Origin: JACKAQ01 sp965227145
Lineage (GTDB): Bacteria > Calditrichota > Calditrichia > RBG-13-44-9 > J075
Assembly: GCA_965227145.1 (NCBI GenBank)
Contig: OZ245730.1
Coordinates: 4,030,001 to 4,094,000, forward strand
DNA length: 64,000 nucleotides
Reading direction: 5' to 3'
Shown: piece by piece, positions 8,259 through 18,066 of the stretch
Position numbering within the stretch: position 1 is the first letter of the stretch
Layout: every line of letters begins with the position of its first letter
Position numbers and translations under genes: made by a program
Notes under the pieces: model-generated
Told to the model about the DNA's origin: nothing
Databases searched by the model: none
The model's input: only the letters and a program-made list of their open reading frames with translations

Positions 8259-10478
8259 ATGATGAAACTGTCCCGGCATACCCTCCGGTTTTTATTGATT
8301 GTTCTGTGGATAGCCAGTGGCTGCCAACACCTTTTTGCACAGCCGGAAACGCCGTTTCGCCCGAAAGTCGGGCTGGTTTTCAGCGGTGGCGGCGCAAAAG
8401 GATTTGCCCACATCGGTGTGCTGAAAGTGCTGGAAGAAATCGGCATGCCGATCGACTGCATCTCCGGAAACAGCATGGGCAGCATCGTTGGCGGGCTGTA
8501 TGCGATTGGCTATCGCGCGGCGGATCTCGAAAAAATTGCCACCCAGACCGATTGGGATGTGGTGCTGAAAGATCGCGTTGAGCGCAGCGCGCTGAGTATG
8601 GAGCAAAAATTTTACGATGCCCGCTACAACGTTTCGCTGGATTTGGACGGGCTGCGGGTCAAACTGCCGTCCGGGCTAATTTCCGGGCAAAATGTGGTGC
8701 GGCTGCTCAACCGACTGACCCAGCCGGTGCAACACATTCGCGATTTCACGCAATTTCCCATTCCCTTTGTTTGCGTTGCCACCAACATTGTCACCGGTGA
8801 AGCCGTGGTGCTGAAATCCGGTTCGCTGGCGGAATCGATTCGCGCCAGCATGTCGATTCCCTCCGCATTTACGCCCATCGAAATTGACAGCAAACTGCTC
8901 GTCGATGGCATGATCGCCCGGAATTTTCCGGTGCAGGAAGCCCGAGAAGTGCTCGGCGCAGAAGTGATCATCGGCGTGGATGTCGGCGAAGAACTGGCGG
9001 ACGTAGATGGGCTGGATTCCTTTCTCAGCATTATGAATCAGGCGGTTAGTTTCCAAATGGTGAAATCTACTGTGGAGCAGCGCAAACTCTGTAACTATTT
9101 GATAACACCGGAAGTTAGCGAGCACGGCGCAGGCAGTTTCGGTAGCGCGGAATATTTTATCGCACAGGGCGAAAAAGCCGCGCGCGAAATGCTGCCGCAG
9201 TTGCAGGCGCTGTTGCAATCCATCAAACATTTGCCGGATGAGCCCGAAAACGGTGAAAAAATGATTTATCACGCGGCATCGCCGGAAGACCTGATCCTCA
9301 TTGCCGAAGTGGAAATCGAAGGGCTGCAACGATTGCCGCGCAACTTTGTGATGGAACGACTGCAAATCATTGCACCGGCGCACATCTCGCTGGCCGAGGT
9401 TGAAAACGGCGTCGATCGCGTATTCGGCTCCCAATTTTTTGAGCGCGTCAGTTACGAACTGGCGCCCAACACCAACGGGAAACGGCTCATTTTGCACGTC
9501 AAAGAACGCGCAGGAAATTTGTTCCGGGTGGGCTTCCGTTATGACAGCAAAACCGAAGCCGCGCTCCTGCTGAACACCACCTTTCGCAATCAGGGTCGCC
9601 CCGGTTCATTTTTGGCGATCGACGCAAAATTAAGCACCGATTTACTGTTTGAGGGACAATATTTCACCCGGACAGGATTTCGCCGCCGGATCGGATTTCG
9701 CTGGCATTTGGTGCATGCGCAGCAAAGTGTCGACCAGTTTTCCGGTCAATCGCGGATTGCCCGGCAACGCATTTACAGCACGTTTGGCGAGACTTTTTTG
9801 GGAACTATTTTCTCGAACAAACTGACGATCGGCGGCGGATTACGGCTGGAATATACCCGAACCGTCCCGACCATCGCACCGATAGAATTTGAAGCGAAAA
9901 ACGACGGGTTGCTGGTTTTTTTCAGCACGCTAACCGTTGATACTTATGACAAAACCAACTATCCGACCAGCGGCACATATCTCAAATTATCTGCAGAAAA
10001 AGCCAGCCGGAAAATTGTCAGCGAACGCGATTTCGCCCGGGTTTTTCTCGATGCGCGATTTGCAAATTCGCTGGCGCCAAAGCTAACCTTGCTCAGTGGT
10101 ATTTTCATCGGCAACGCGATTGACGACGTGCCGTTTCACTACCAGTTTATGCTCGGCGGGCAAAATATGCCGTTCACTTTTTTGGGTGAACGCAACTCAT
10201 TTTTGGGATTTCGCCCGCAGGAATTTCAAAATAATAATGTTGAATTTTTGCAAATGGGATTTCAGTACGAGATGTTTCCCAAACAATATTTGATTGTTCG
10301 GGGAAATGTGGGCAACACATTCGATAAATTTTCCATCAAACTTAGCCCGAACAGCTTTTTTTACGGCGGCGGCGCAACGCTCGGTTGGGATTCCCGGTTT
10401 GGTCCCATCGAATTTACGGCATCCGCCAGCGAACGCCACAGCCTGATCACCCATTTGAACGTGGGATTTTATTTTTAG
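8259..10478 (+). CDS. Patatin-like phospholipase with POTRA and BamA-type outer-membrane barrel
   Basis: The 739-aa protein has a signal peptide (residues 1-27), a patatin domain (about 34-320), a POTRA-like segment (about 350-425) and a C-terminal 16-strand-type barrel ending in aromatic GFYF. Catalytic features are intact: oxyanion loop GGGAKG (43-48), nucleophile Ser72 in GNSMG, and Asp216 in the VDG motif. This is the architecture of PlpD-type (type Vd) autotransporters, in which the lipase is exposed or released through its own barrel. Start ATG at 8259; an ATG codon follows directly. No operon partner; 34 bp separate it from queF on the same strand. Confidence 0.9.
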   Translation: MMKLSRHTLRFLLIVLWIASGCQHLFAQPETPFRPKVGLVFSGGGAKGFAHIGVLKVLEEIGMPIDCISGNSMGSIVGGLYAIGYRAADLEKIATQTDWDVVLKDRVERSALSMEQKFYDARYNVSLDLDGLRVKLPSGLISGQNVVRLLNRLTQPVQHIRDFTQFPIPFVCVATNIVTGEAVVLKSGSLAESIRASMSIPSAFTPIEIDSKLLVDGMIARNFPVQEAREVLGAEVIIGVDVGEELADVDGLDSFLSIMNQAVSFQMVKSTVEQRKLCNYLITPEVSEHGAGSFGSAEYFIAQGEKAAREMLPQLQALLQSIKHLPDEPENGEKMIYHAASPEDLILIAEVEIEGLQRLPRNFVMERLQIIAPAHISLAEVENGVDRVFGSQFFERVSYELAPNTNGKRLILHVKERAGNLFRVGFRYDSKTEAALLLNTTFRNQGRPGSFLAIDAKLSTDLLFEGQYFTRTGFRRRIGFRWHLVHAQQSVDQFSGQSRIARQRIYSTFGETFLGTIFSNKLTIGGGLRLEYTRTVPTIAPIEFEAKNDGLLVFFSTLTVDTYDKTNYPTSGTYLKLSAEKASRKIVSERDFARVFLDARFANSLAPKLTLLSGIFIGNAIDDVPFHYQFMLGGQNMPFTFLGERNSFLGFRPQEFQNNNVEFLQMGFQYEMFPKQYLIVRGNVGNTFDKFSIKLSPNSFFYGGGATLGWDSRFGPIEFTASASERHSLITHLNVGFYF

Positions 10479-10512
10479 AACATCAAATAAAAAATCAAAA
10501 AAGGAGAACATC

Positions 10513-10902
10513 ATGCCGGTTGCAGAAGGCAAATATTTTGAATTTCAGGACGAATCGCATATCAATATCGACTTTTTGGAAACGTTCGAATTCGACAGTC
10601 CCGGGCAATATATTTTAACGGAAACCGACGAATTCAGCGCGGTTTGCCCGTTCAGCGGATTGCCGGATTACGCATATTTGAAGATCGAATATTATCCCGA
10701 GGGCGGCAGATGCATCGAGCTTAAGTCGTTGAAATATTACATCATTAGCTACCGGAATGTAGGCATTTACCAGGAAGCCGCAACCCGCCGCATTTACGAA
10801 GATTTGAAAAATGTGCTGCAAACGCCGCGCATCCGCATCACCACAATTTACAGCACTCGGGGCGGTTTCGATACCACCTGTATCGAAGGTTCGCTGGATT
10901 AG
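10513..10902 (+). CDS. queF: NADPH-dependent 7-cyano-7-deazaguanine reductase
   Basis: QueF reduces the nitrile of preQ0 to preQ1 in queuosine biosynthesis. At 129 aa it is the short, unimodular type. The thioimide-forming Cys45 is in FSAVCPFSG, the proton donor Asp52 follows in LPDYA, and the QueF signature around Glu69 (IELKSLKYYIISYRN, 68-82) is complete. An AAGGAG Shine-Dalgarno precedes the ATG at 10513. Other queuosine genes are not nearby. The stop codon lies in a weak TTAGCCA/TGGCTAA stem (10899-10935) without a clear terminator T-run. Confidence 0.95.
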   Translation: MPVAEGKYFEFQDESHINIDFLETFEFDSPGQYILTETDEFSAVCPFSGLPDYAYLKIEYYPEGGRCIELKSLKYYIISYRNVGIYQEAATRRIYEDLKNVLQTPRIRITTIYSTRGGFDTTCIEGSLD

Positions 10903-11000
10903 CCATAGCTTGTTTTTTTGATTTGCGCTGGCTAATTTACTGCGGAAGGGATTTCGGGTGCGAGCGATTTCACCAAATTGAATGAATCGCGTTACGCGAT

Positions 11001-11062
11001 TTGCCGCAAAGTCGCGAGGAACTGAGAAACAAAAACAAATTTTTGCGGCAATAAAAAACAGT
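11001..11062. repeat. Short inverted-repeat element of the CGCAAAG family
   Basis: TTGCCGCAAA (11001-11010) and TTTGCGGCAA (11042-11051) form a perfect 10-bp inverted repeat. Between them is the CGCAAAGTCGCGAGGAA unit, similar to the 9-bp units of the larger element at 62816-63006. The right end (11042-11062) matches 63022-63042 at 18 of 21 positions. Both copies lie immediately upstream of a coding region. Confidence 0.45.
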
Positions 11063-11093
11063 CAATAATTTCCGAAAAACGACAGGTTTGCCA

Positions 11094-11873
11094 ATGAACG
11101 ATCCCCGCGAAAAGCTGCAAAACGAGGGTTTTTCCCGCGAAGAAGTGGATTGGATTCTCGAACGCGCGGTAGAATTGCAGCGCAACACCGAAGAAAAAAA
11201 ATATCTCGATAGCGATAGCATCAAAGAAGGTGCGGCATCCGCCGGCATCGACAGCAAATTTGTGGAAGAAGCCATCCGGCAGGTGCGCGCAGAAATGCAG
11301 CGGGAAAAAGCCGCAACGGAAAAACGCAAAAAAACGCAGCGGTATGTGGCGATCGGCGCGGCTGCGCTGGTTGTGGTGCTGTTTTTTACGACCCAAAGCC
11401 GGTTGAATTCGCGAATGTCTGCCGTGGAAGCGGAGCGCGCGCAGTTGGAAAACGTGCTGCAACGGCGGCACGATCTCATCCCCAACCTGATCAGCGTTGC
11501 CAGAGCCAGCGCATCGCACGAAAAAGAGTTGATCGAATCGGTCAGCCGCTATCAATCCGAAAGCGAAAACACCAACGATTTTCAACTGAAGCAAGCCTGG
11601 GAGCAAAAATTGGGCGACGCGATGACCACCCTCATGCGCTCCCTCGGTAATAACGGCGGCTCCGGCGTGATGTTTACCCGGCTCAGCGACGAAATGGCCG
11701 GATCGGAAAATCGCATCGCCTACGCCCGGAAACAATACAACGAAGCCGTTGCTGCGTATAACCGGACAGCACGGGGATTCCCCGTTTCGCTGATTCGCCC
11801 GTTTACCGGTTATCCCGGCGAAGTGCCGTTTTTCTCTGCATCGCCCGATGCACAAAATCTCGATAAATTTTGA
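11094..11873 (+). CDS. LemA-family protein with an extra N-terminal helical domain
   Basis: The 259-aa protein joins an N-terminal charged helical segment (about 1-75: FSREEVDWILERAVELQ, then IKEGAASAGIDSKFVEEAIRQV) to one transmembrane helix (about 83-101) and a LemA domain (about 110-250). The LemA part is clear: LENVLQRRHDLIPNLI, the SENRIAYARKQYNEAVAAYN helix and the final GFPVSLIRPFTGY. Normal LemA proteins begin almost directly with the membrane helix, so the cytosolic extension is unusual. LemA function is poorly known; it often occurs with TPM or metalloprotease genes, none of which are here. I chose the ATG at 11094 over a TTG two codons upstream. It ends 17 bp before the esterase start. 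Confidence 0.8.
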   Translation: MNDPREKLQNEGFSREEVDWILERAVELQRNTEEKKYLDSDSIKEGAASAGIDSKFVEEAIRQVRAEMQREKAATEKRKKTQRYVAIGAAALVVVLFFTTQSRLNSRMSAVEAERAQLENVLQRRHDLIPNLISVARASASHEKELIESVSRYQSESENTNDFQLKQAWEQKLGDAMTTLMRSLGNNGGSGVMFTRLSDEMAGSENRIAYARKQYNEAVAAYNRTARGFPVSLIRPFTGYPGEVPFFSASPDAQNLDKF

Positions 11874-11890
11874 TTTTTAAAGGAGTTGCG

Positions 11891-13513
11891 ATGAGCTATT
11901 TTCGCTGGTTTTTGGCTGTTTCACTGGTGACCGGTTTGGCGTTCGCCGAAACGATTCGCGTGCCGGAAGATTATCCGACCGCACGGCTGGCGCTGGAAGC
12001 CGCCGCAAACGGCGATACCGTGCTCATCAGCGGCGGCAGCATTTCGCGCGATGTTTATTTTAATGGAAATGATGTTGTGCTGATTGGTCAATCGCTGCTC
12101 GGCAATGATTTCCGCAATTTTGTGAACCGGATTACGGCGTTGCCAACCGCCGAACGCGGCGCAGTCGTGGACAGTTTTATGAGCGCCGTTCCTGGATTTC
12201 CGTTCGCAGAAGCGGATGTTTTTTCTTACTTTATCTATCGCGGCAGCACAAACAGCATCGCCGTTGCCGGCGATTTCAACGGCTGGAATCCCACCAACGC
12301 CAATTTGTCGCGGCTGGCGGATACCAACTTCTGGTATCGCGAATACGTTTTCGAAGCCGACGCCCGGCTGGATTACAAACTGGTGCTCAACGGCAGCCAG
12401 TGGATTCTCGATCCGCGAAATCCCAACACGGTTTCCGGCGGATTTGGCCCCAATTCCGAACTGGCGATGCCGGATTACGTTCAGCCGACCGAAATTGCCG
12501 CGAATCCCGCCATCGCACACGGCAGCGTTTTCGACACGACCATCACCAGCGCCATTTTGGGCAATTCCCGCCCGATCCGCATTTACACACCGCCGGGTTA
12601 CGCCGCCGCCACAACAGACAGCTTTCCGATGATATTATTTCACGACGGACTGGAATATCTGGCATTGGCGAATGTCAAAAATATATTTGATAATCTGATC
12701 GACCAGCAGCGTATCCAACCGTTGATCGGCGTTTTTGTGCACCCGATCGATCGCAATAATGAGCTCGGATTTACCAAACGGTTGCAATACGAGGCGTTCA
12801 TTATTGACGAGCTGATGCCGTTGGTCACATCGCGATATCGCATCAAATCCGATCCTGCAGCGCGGGCAATGACCGGGCCGTCGCTCGGCGGGCTGATCAC
12901 CACCCAAATCTGTTACAATCACCCGGATGTGTTCGGGCTGGCTGCGCCGTTTTCCCCCTCGTATTGGGCAAACGACCGGGTGGTTTTCAACGAAGTGGTG
13001 AACGGTCCGGTAAAGCCGCTCAAATTTTATCTCGATTGGGGCACATACGAACCCAGCATCATGGTGGATGGCCGGCTGATGCGCGATTACCTCGACACTG
13101 CCGGATACGAAATGAGTTGGCAGGAATGGCACGAAGGTCACAGTTGGGGCAGTTGGCGGGCGCATGTTGATAACGCGCTGGAGTTTTTCTTCCCCGGCAG
13201 CGCGCTCGGCACCGGACAACCGGGGCAAATTGCGGCGGGTTTCGGGCTGTTCCAGAATTATCCCAATCCGTTCAATCCGGAAACTACCATTCGTTTTCAG
13301 CTACCGTTTCCGGCAGATATCTCGTTGAAAATATTCGATTTACTGGGGAGAGAGGTTGTCACGCTGAAAGCGGGATTTGCGGCACAGGGTGAACACACGG
13401 TTGTCTGGGACGGACAAAATGCCAACGGTGAAACGGTCGGTTCGGGATTCTATTTTTACCGGCTGGTTTCCCAAAAATTTTCCGAAACGCGGCGCATGCT
13501 GCTGATCCGCTGA
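11891..13513 (+). CDS. Secreted CBM48-esterase with C-terminal sorting domain
   Basis: This 540-aa protein has a signal peptide (1-19), a stub resembling the start of a NosD-type beta-helix (TIRVPEDYPTARLALEAA ... NGDTVLI), a CBM48/AMPK-type carbohydrate-binding domain (about 110-196, with VAGDFNGWNP and DYKLVLNG) and an esterase-D-type alpha/beta hydrolase (about 225-435). The nucleophile Ser331 is in GPSLGG and the likely catalytic His417 in EGHSWGSW. The last 90 residues are a type IX-like sorting domain (NYPNPFNPETT, 456-466; GFYFYRL). It probably de-esterifies a polysaccharide or ferri-siderophore outside the cell. The ATG at 11891 follows AAAGGAG; an earlier in-frame ATG overlaps the previous gene. 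Confidence 0.85.
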   Translation: MSYFRWFLAVSLVTGLAFAETIRVPEDYPTARLALEAAANGDTVLISGGSISRDVYFNGNDVVLIGQSLLGNDFRNFVNRITALPTAERGAVVDSFMSAVPGFPFAEADVFSYFIYRGSTNSIAVAGDFNGWNPTNANLSRLADTNFWYREYVFEADARLDYKLVLNGSQWILDPRNPNTVSGGFGPNSELAMPDYVQPTEIAANPAIAHGSVFDTTITSAILGNSRPIRIYTPPGYAAATTDSFPMILFHDGLEYLALANVKNIFDNLIDQQRIQPLIGVFVHPIDRNNELGFTKRLQYEAFIIDELMPLVTSRYRIKSDPAARAMTGPSLGGLITTQICYNHPDVFGLAAPFSPSYWANDRVVFNEVVNGPVKPLKFYLDWGTYEPSIMVDGRLMRDYLDTAGYEMSWQEWHEGHSWGSWRAHVDNALEFFFPGSALGTGQPGQIAAGFGLFQNYPNPFNPETTIRFQLPFPADISLKIFDLLGREVVTLKAGFAAQGEHTVVWDGQNANGETVGSGFYFYRLVSQKFSETRRMLLIR

Positions 13514-13519
13514 TCGAAA

Positions 13520-15256
13520 CTATTCCGCGCCGATGCCGTGCAGCGGCAACTCAATGATAATTGCGGTGCCGTGCGGCTGAATTTCGCTGATAAATACACT
13601 GCCATCAAAACTATCGATGATGCGTTTGACATTTGCCAGCCCGATGCCCGTGCCCTCCGGCTTGGTGGTTACCGGCTCGGTGAATAAAATTTCGCGGATT
13701 TCCGATGGAATTCCGGTGCCGCTATCCGCCCAGGTAATTTTTACTACACTTCCGTTAACTTCGGTTTTTACAGATATTTGCCCGCCATCCGGCAGCGCTT
13801 CGATGGCGTTGCGCAGCACGTTTTCAAACGCGCGGCGAAGCTGCACCGCATCCGCGTTGATCAGCGGTTGGCGGTCATCAAATATCGTTGCGAAATCCAC
13901 ATTGCTTTTTTTGGCGGTTTCGTAATTTTTCAGCAAATTGGCGATCATCCGGTTCAAATCGATGGACGCCGGTTTGATATCCGGCTTCAATCGTGAATAT
14001 CGCCGCGCCAGATTTTCCAGATATTCCAGACTTTCCAGCACATTCGATTTCCGTTCGCTGAACACTTTTGGCAAATTTTCCGGCTCATCGCGGCACACTT
14101 CTTCCCAATGCGCCATCACGTTTCGGATGGGCACAAATCCATTTTTGATATCGTGATTGACCTGCCGGGCGATATCCGCAAACGCGCCGCTTTGTTCCGC
14201 AGCAGAAATTTCCACCCGGTTTTGGCGAAGGCGTTGCATCATCCGGTCCAGCGCGTTGTTGAGGATGCCGATTTCATCGCGGCGACGCACATCAAAATCC
14301 ACATCCAGCGTTTCCAGCGTAAGCGCACCGGCTTTTTCGGTGAGGCGTTTTAACGGACGGGTAACGGTAAGCGCCATTAAAACGGAAATGAGTATCGCCA
14401 GAACAAATCCGCCAACCATCACAAAAACAATATTGCTTTCCAACGTTTCCATCAATTGCAAAAATGAAATTCGCGGGTGGAACAGCAGCAATTTCAGCTG
14501 TTTTTCGCTGCGATTATCGAGCAGCGGAAAGGTCACCATCCGGATTGAATATCGCCCGTCATTTGAGATTGCGGCAAGCGAACTGTCGCCGGCTGCAATT
14601 TCGGCGTGCAGTTTTTCGTCCATTCCCGTCGATGCAACAATCTGCGAATCCGGCAGTTGGATGGCGATAATTTCGGTGGTGTCGCCGCGCAATTCATTCA
14701 GCAATTGCGGTGTCACTTCGATGCCGCCAAACAGATAAAATCGCTGCGGTCCCATCTGGAAAGAATCAATTTGTGTGAGGCAAAGGGTCGGTTTGTTGAT
14801 GCCCCGGAAACGGGTAAATTTGATGGTGTCCGCCCGGTTCCGGAGGAAGCTCAATCGATCGCGAAAACGTCCGCCAAACGCGATGTATTCCGCGCCGGTG
14901 CTGACCAGCCGGGCATCAGCGCTCATGATATCTAGTAGCTGAAAACCCATTATTTCTATATATTGGGAGGCGTATCCAACAACTTTCGGGTGGGTGAAAT
15001 CCTGCGTTTGTGCGGCATAAAAACGGAAGTCGTTATCTTTGCTGATTGTTCCGGAAAGCCCGTTCAATTGCGTGGCAATTTTGTATTGCCGGGAGGACAA
15101 TTCCTGCTGCACCGATTGCATCGCGGAAGCCAGCCGTTGGTCATATTGCCCGCCAAGCTGTCGTTGCACACTTTGGATGATGACAAACGCCATCACTCCC
15201 AACATGCAAACCAAAAGCAGCGTAATTGCAGATAGATATTTTTTGAAAAGACTCAT
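13520..15256 (-). CDS. Membrane sensor histidine kinase (NtrY-like core)
   Basis: The 578-aa kinase has TM1 (8-28), a roughly 245-residue periplasmic sensor region, TM2 (276-298), HAMP (299-345), a dimerisation helix with the phospho-acceptor His368 in QVNHDIKNG, and an HATPase domain with N-box (Asn479/Asn483), G1 DSGTGIP (511-517) and G2 GTGIGL (535-540). HDIKN is the NtrY-type H-box. No response regulator is adjacent, so it is an orphan here. It lies 15 bp downstream of a lipoprotein with a solute-binding domain on the same strand, which suggests that protein supplies the periplasmic signal. Start ATG at 15254-15256. Confidence 0.92.
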   Translation of the reverse strand: MSLFKKYLSAITLLLVCMLGVMAFVIIQSVQRQLGGQYDQRLASAMQSVQQELSSRQYKIATQLNGLSGTISKDNDFRFYAAQTQDFTHPKVVGYASQYIEIMGFQLLDIMSADARLVSTGAEYIAFGGRFRDRLSFLRNRADTIKFTRFRGINKPTLCLTQIDSFQMGPQRFYLFGGIEVTPQLLNELRGDTTEIIAIQLPDSQIVASTGMDEKLHAEIAAGDSSLAAISNDGRYSIRMVTFPLLDNRSEKQLKLLLFHPRISFLQLMETLESNIVFVMVGGFVLAILISVLMALTVTRPLKRLTEKAGALTLETLDVDFDVRRRDEIGILNNALDRMMQRLRQNRVEISAAEQSGAFADIARQVNHDIKNGFVPIRNVMAHWEEVCRDEPENLPKVFSERKSNVLESLEYLENLARRYSRLKPDIKPASIDLNRMIANLLKNYETAKKSNVDFATIFDDRQPLINADAVQLRRAFENVLRNAIEALPDGGQISVKTEVNGSVVKITWADSGTGIPSEIREILFTEPVTTKPEGTGIGLANVKRIIDSFDGSVFISEIQPHGTAIIIELPLHGIGAE

Positions 15257-15271
15257 TATTTTGCCGTTGGT

Positions 15272-17878
15272 TTAGCGCGGTTTCCAGGCTTTTGAGAAAT
15301 CGATCCGGCTGGTGCCGGATGACCACACTTGCCGGAGATCTTTCGGGATTGCCACAAACAAATGCATTTTGACAACCGGGAACACAAAGCCTTCGCCAAT
15401 CAATAAATGTTCGATAGATTGTCCGGTTTCGCTGCTGTCGCGCAGCGCCGAACGCAGTTTGGTTCGCAGCGAATCCGGCAAAACCGGGTTGTCGAATGTG
15501 AGTTGGGCAATGTTGTCGAGCGGGTTATCGTGCAACAGCGGCAGCGCATCCACCAGCACGTCAAAATCCGGGCGGGTTCGCCGGATGGCAAAGCTGCCGT
15601 CGTCCAAACCGGTGGGCGGATAAACCGGAATGTTGGATTGCGCCAACCGCACCGCCAGCCGTTCGGCAATTTGCCGGGCAACGCCATCGATAGCGCGATA
15701 AATAATCCGCACCGGGCGGTTGATGGCAAACGTTCCGGATGTTTCAACCGAATCTGTTGCCGGATAAAAAAAGCTGCTGACCTGTTCGCAACGCGCTTCG
15801 GTGATCACATCTGCGAGCACTTCGCGATCGAGCATGTGCATCAAATTTCGCCGCGACTGCGGTTTGTTCATCCCCGGCGCAGCGGGATTTGCCAACAAAT
15901 AATACACGTTGGCACCCGGCAATTGCCGGATATTTTGGGGATAAACCTTGCTGAAATATTCGATATCGCGGCGTGTTTGCACCAATGCTGCCGGTTCGCG
16001 ATAGTTGAGCAGCGCATCCGCCAAATTGCCGTCCTGCCGGATAAAATGGATTTCCTGAAGCAGCGGGCGACCACCGTGATACACATCGTTGCGCTCGGCA
16101 ACCACCCGATCGCCACGGGCAGATTTTACGCGAAACGGTCCGGTTCCCAGCGGCAATTTTCCGGTTGCCGGTGATTTTACAACCGCAAAAGCTTCGCCGG
16201 AAAGATACTCGCCAAAATGCGCTCGCGGATCGCTGAGCGTTATTTCGATCGTTTGGCTGTTTATCGCTTTTAAGCCGCTAATTTCATTGGATTTACGTGA
16301 GATAAAATCATTGGTACCGGTGATGGTTTCCCACATCCATCGCCGGGAATTTTTTGCCACCGGATCGTTCCGCCAAAGCCACAGCCAGCCGGCGATCACT
16401 TTTTCGGCGCTCACCAAATCGCGGTCGGAAAACCGCAATCCCGGGCGCAATTGAATTGTCCATACGGTTGCGCTGTCGTTCCGGGAAATTTCCGTTGCCA
16501 ATGCAAATTGCCCGTTGCCGGCAGTGTTTTTGCTTGCCAGCGATTCGTATAAATTGTAGCGGGCAATCTGTGGCAATAAACCGTCGCCTTTGTCCGGCTG
16601 CACAAATGTCAGCGATGCATATTCATCGGGAAATTTTGGCGGCGATGCGCTTCCGGCGGTTTCCCAAACCATTTCGAGCAACGGCACAAACTCCAGCCGG
16701 GACAATATTTTGGGCTGATTTTCTGAACTGGCAGCGATCAAAAAACCCGGGTTATTTTGATAAACCGTTCGCAGCGCAGCGCTGATTCGCCCGTTCAGCG
16801 ATGGCGTTTTGCCATCCGGCACCAGCTCGCCGTTCGTTCGGCGGAAAAGCACCAGCGTGTTTTTTTCGTCGTCCACAACCGCAATTTCGGTGGAATCCAT
16901 CACAAAAAGGCGTTTTCCCCATGCCCGCGCAGATGTCCAGATTATTTCGTAATTGCTCCGGTCGATCAGTTGCAACATTCCCGCATCGTCCAGCGCAACA
17001 ATTTCGCCGGTGCCGGGTATTTCCCGAAAAGCCAGATACGGCGATGCCTCCGGCAGCAATCCTGTTTTGGGACGCAGTTCATTTTTCCCGGAGGGAATAT
17101 GCCAATTGCCCGGATGTGCGGGATTCGATTGCAGAGAATCGCCATCAATTTTTCGGAGATGATCGGAGGTTGGCGACAATGTGAGCGCCCGTTGCAAATT
17201 GGATGTGAGCATCACCAATTCCGCAACGCCATAGCCTTCCGGGTCGTTTAAATGCAACCAGCCAAAGGGATATGCAGAGCGAATCGGGCGTTCCGGCTGT
17301 TCCGGAAACGGATACACCAATCGCCGCGCAGGGTTGAACGGCTGCCACGGAATCGCCACCAAAGAATCCGCAAACAGCAACGCCAGATACTGGCGATTAT
17401 CCGCAGCTAACAGTTGCATATCGAGCACTTCGCCGGCCAATTTTGCGATGAGCGTATCGCCGGACATCACATTTGTTGCAGGATGATCGCCATTGACCGG
17501 CACAACTCCGGATCGAATAATTTCAACCGGTAGTTGAAAAACTTTGCCGTTTCGGGTGAATTCCAGATTTTTGGGCAGATTGCCGCGCGTTGCCAACAGA
17601 TATTCCGCCAGCGCAGCCTCAAATTCCCGGCGCAATTCCGAACGGGTTTTCAGGTCTGCATTCTCCGGCAATGCCAGCAATTGTTGGGTAACGGAAAGCA
17701 GCCGTTCTTCCGTTTCCGCGGCCGGCGGCGGGTATTTCAACAATTCCTTACCGGATGACCGGCAGCCCGCCAGCAAACTGCTGATCAGTAAAACCGTAAT
17801 AATCCCGTATCCCGTTCGCCAACGCGATGCCATCTGGGTGATAAACTGGTAAAAGCAATTTCGCATGGAAACCCGCAT
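15272..17878 (-). CDS. Lipoprotein with N-terminal propeller-like region and ABC-type solute-binding domain (family 5)
   Basis: The 868-aa protein begins with a signal peptide ending in the lipobox LLAGC. Residues about 90-430 contain repeated beta segments (VLDMQLLAADNRQYLALLF, EIVALDDAGMLQLIDRSNYEIIW) that read like PQQ/WD-type blades. Residues about 450-860 match the SBP_bac_5 family: VWTIQLRPGLRFSDRD, LPLGTGPFRV and NLMHMLDREVLADVI. SBP_bac_5 proteins usually bind peptides for an ABC importer, but no permease or ATPase gene is present. With the kinase gene 15 bp downstream it may be a sensor input. The start is uncertain: I chose the ATG at 17876-17878; an upstream TTG and a later ATG (17866) are possible. 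Confidence 0.75.
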   Translation of the reverse strand: MRVSMRNCFYQFITQMASRWRTGYGIITVLLISSLLAGCRSSGKELLKYPPPAAETEERLLSVTQQLLALPENADLKTRSELRREFEAALAEYLLATRGNLPKNLEFTRNGKVFQLPVEIIRSGVVPVNGDHPATNVMSGDTLIAKLAGEVLDMQLLAADNRQYLALLFADSLVAIPWQPFNPARRLVYPFPEQPERPIRSAYPFGWLHLNDPEGYGVAELVMLTSNLQRALTLSPTSDHLRKIDGDSLQSNPAHPGNWHIPSGKNELRPKTGLLPEASPYLAFREIPGTGEIVALDDAGMLQLIDRSNYEIIWTSARAWGKRLFVMDSTEIAVVDDEKNTLVLFRRTNGELVPDGKTPSLNGRISAALRTVYQNNPGFLIAASSENQPKILSRLEFVPLLEMVWETAGSASPPKFPDEYASLTFVQPDKGDGLLPQIARYNLYESLASKNTAGNGQFALATEISRNDSATVWTIQLRPGLRFSDRDLVSAEKVIAGWLWLWRNDPVAKNSRRWMWETITGTNDFISRKSNEISGLKAINSQTIEITLSDPRAHFGEYLSGEAFAVVKSPATGKLPLGTGPFRVKSARGDRVVAERNDVYHGGRPLLQEIHFIRQDGNLADALLNYREPAALVQTRRDIEYFSKVYPQNIRQLPGANVYYLLANPAAPGMNKPQSRRNLMHMLDREVLADVITEARCEQVSSFFYPATDSVETSGTFAINRPVRIIYRAIDGVARQIAERLAVRLAQSNIPVYPPTGLDDGSFAIRRTRPDFDVLVDALPLLHDNPLDNIAQLTFDNPVLPDSLRTKLRSALRDSSETGQSIEHLLIGEGFVFPVVKMHLFVAIPKDLRQVWSSGTSRIDFSKAWKPR

Positions 17879-18066
17879 ATCTGAAAACAATGGATGATTT
17901 AAGCGATAAACTTACGAAAGCTGTTGCACGAGGGCAAAATTTTTTTGGGGTTCACTCACAAATTAGCTTTTGCGGTCGATTTTTTAAGCTCGGTGAGAGA
18001 AAAAAATTTGATTAAATATCTAAAATTATTAAATTTTAAGGCTTAAAAGAAAACAGCTTTGCCAAC

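Noticed and set aside
10899..10935. Terminator after queF
   Set aside because: The TTAGCCA/TGGCTAA stem covers the stop codon and has no following T-run; too weak to call.
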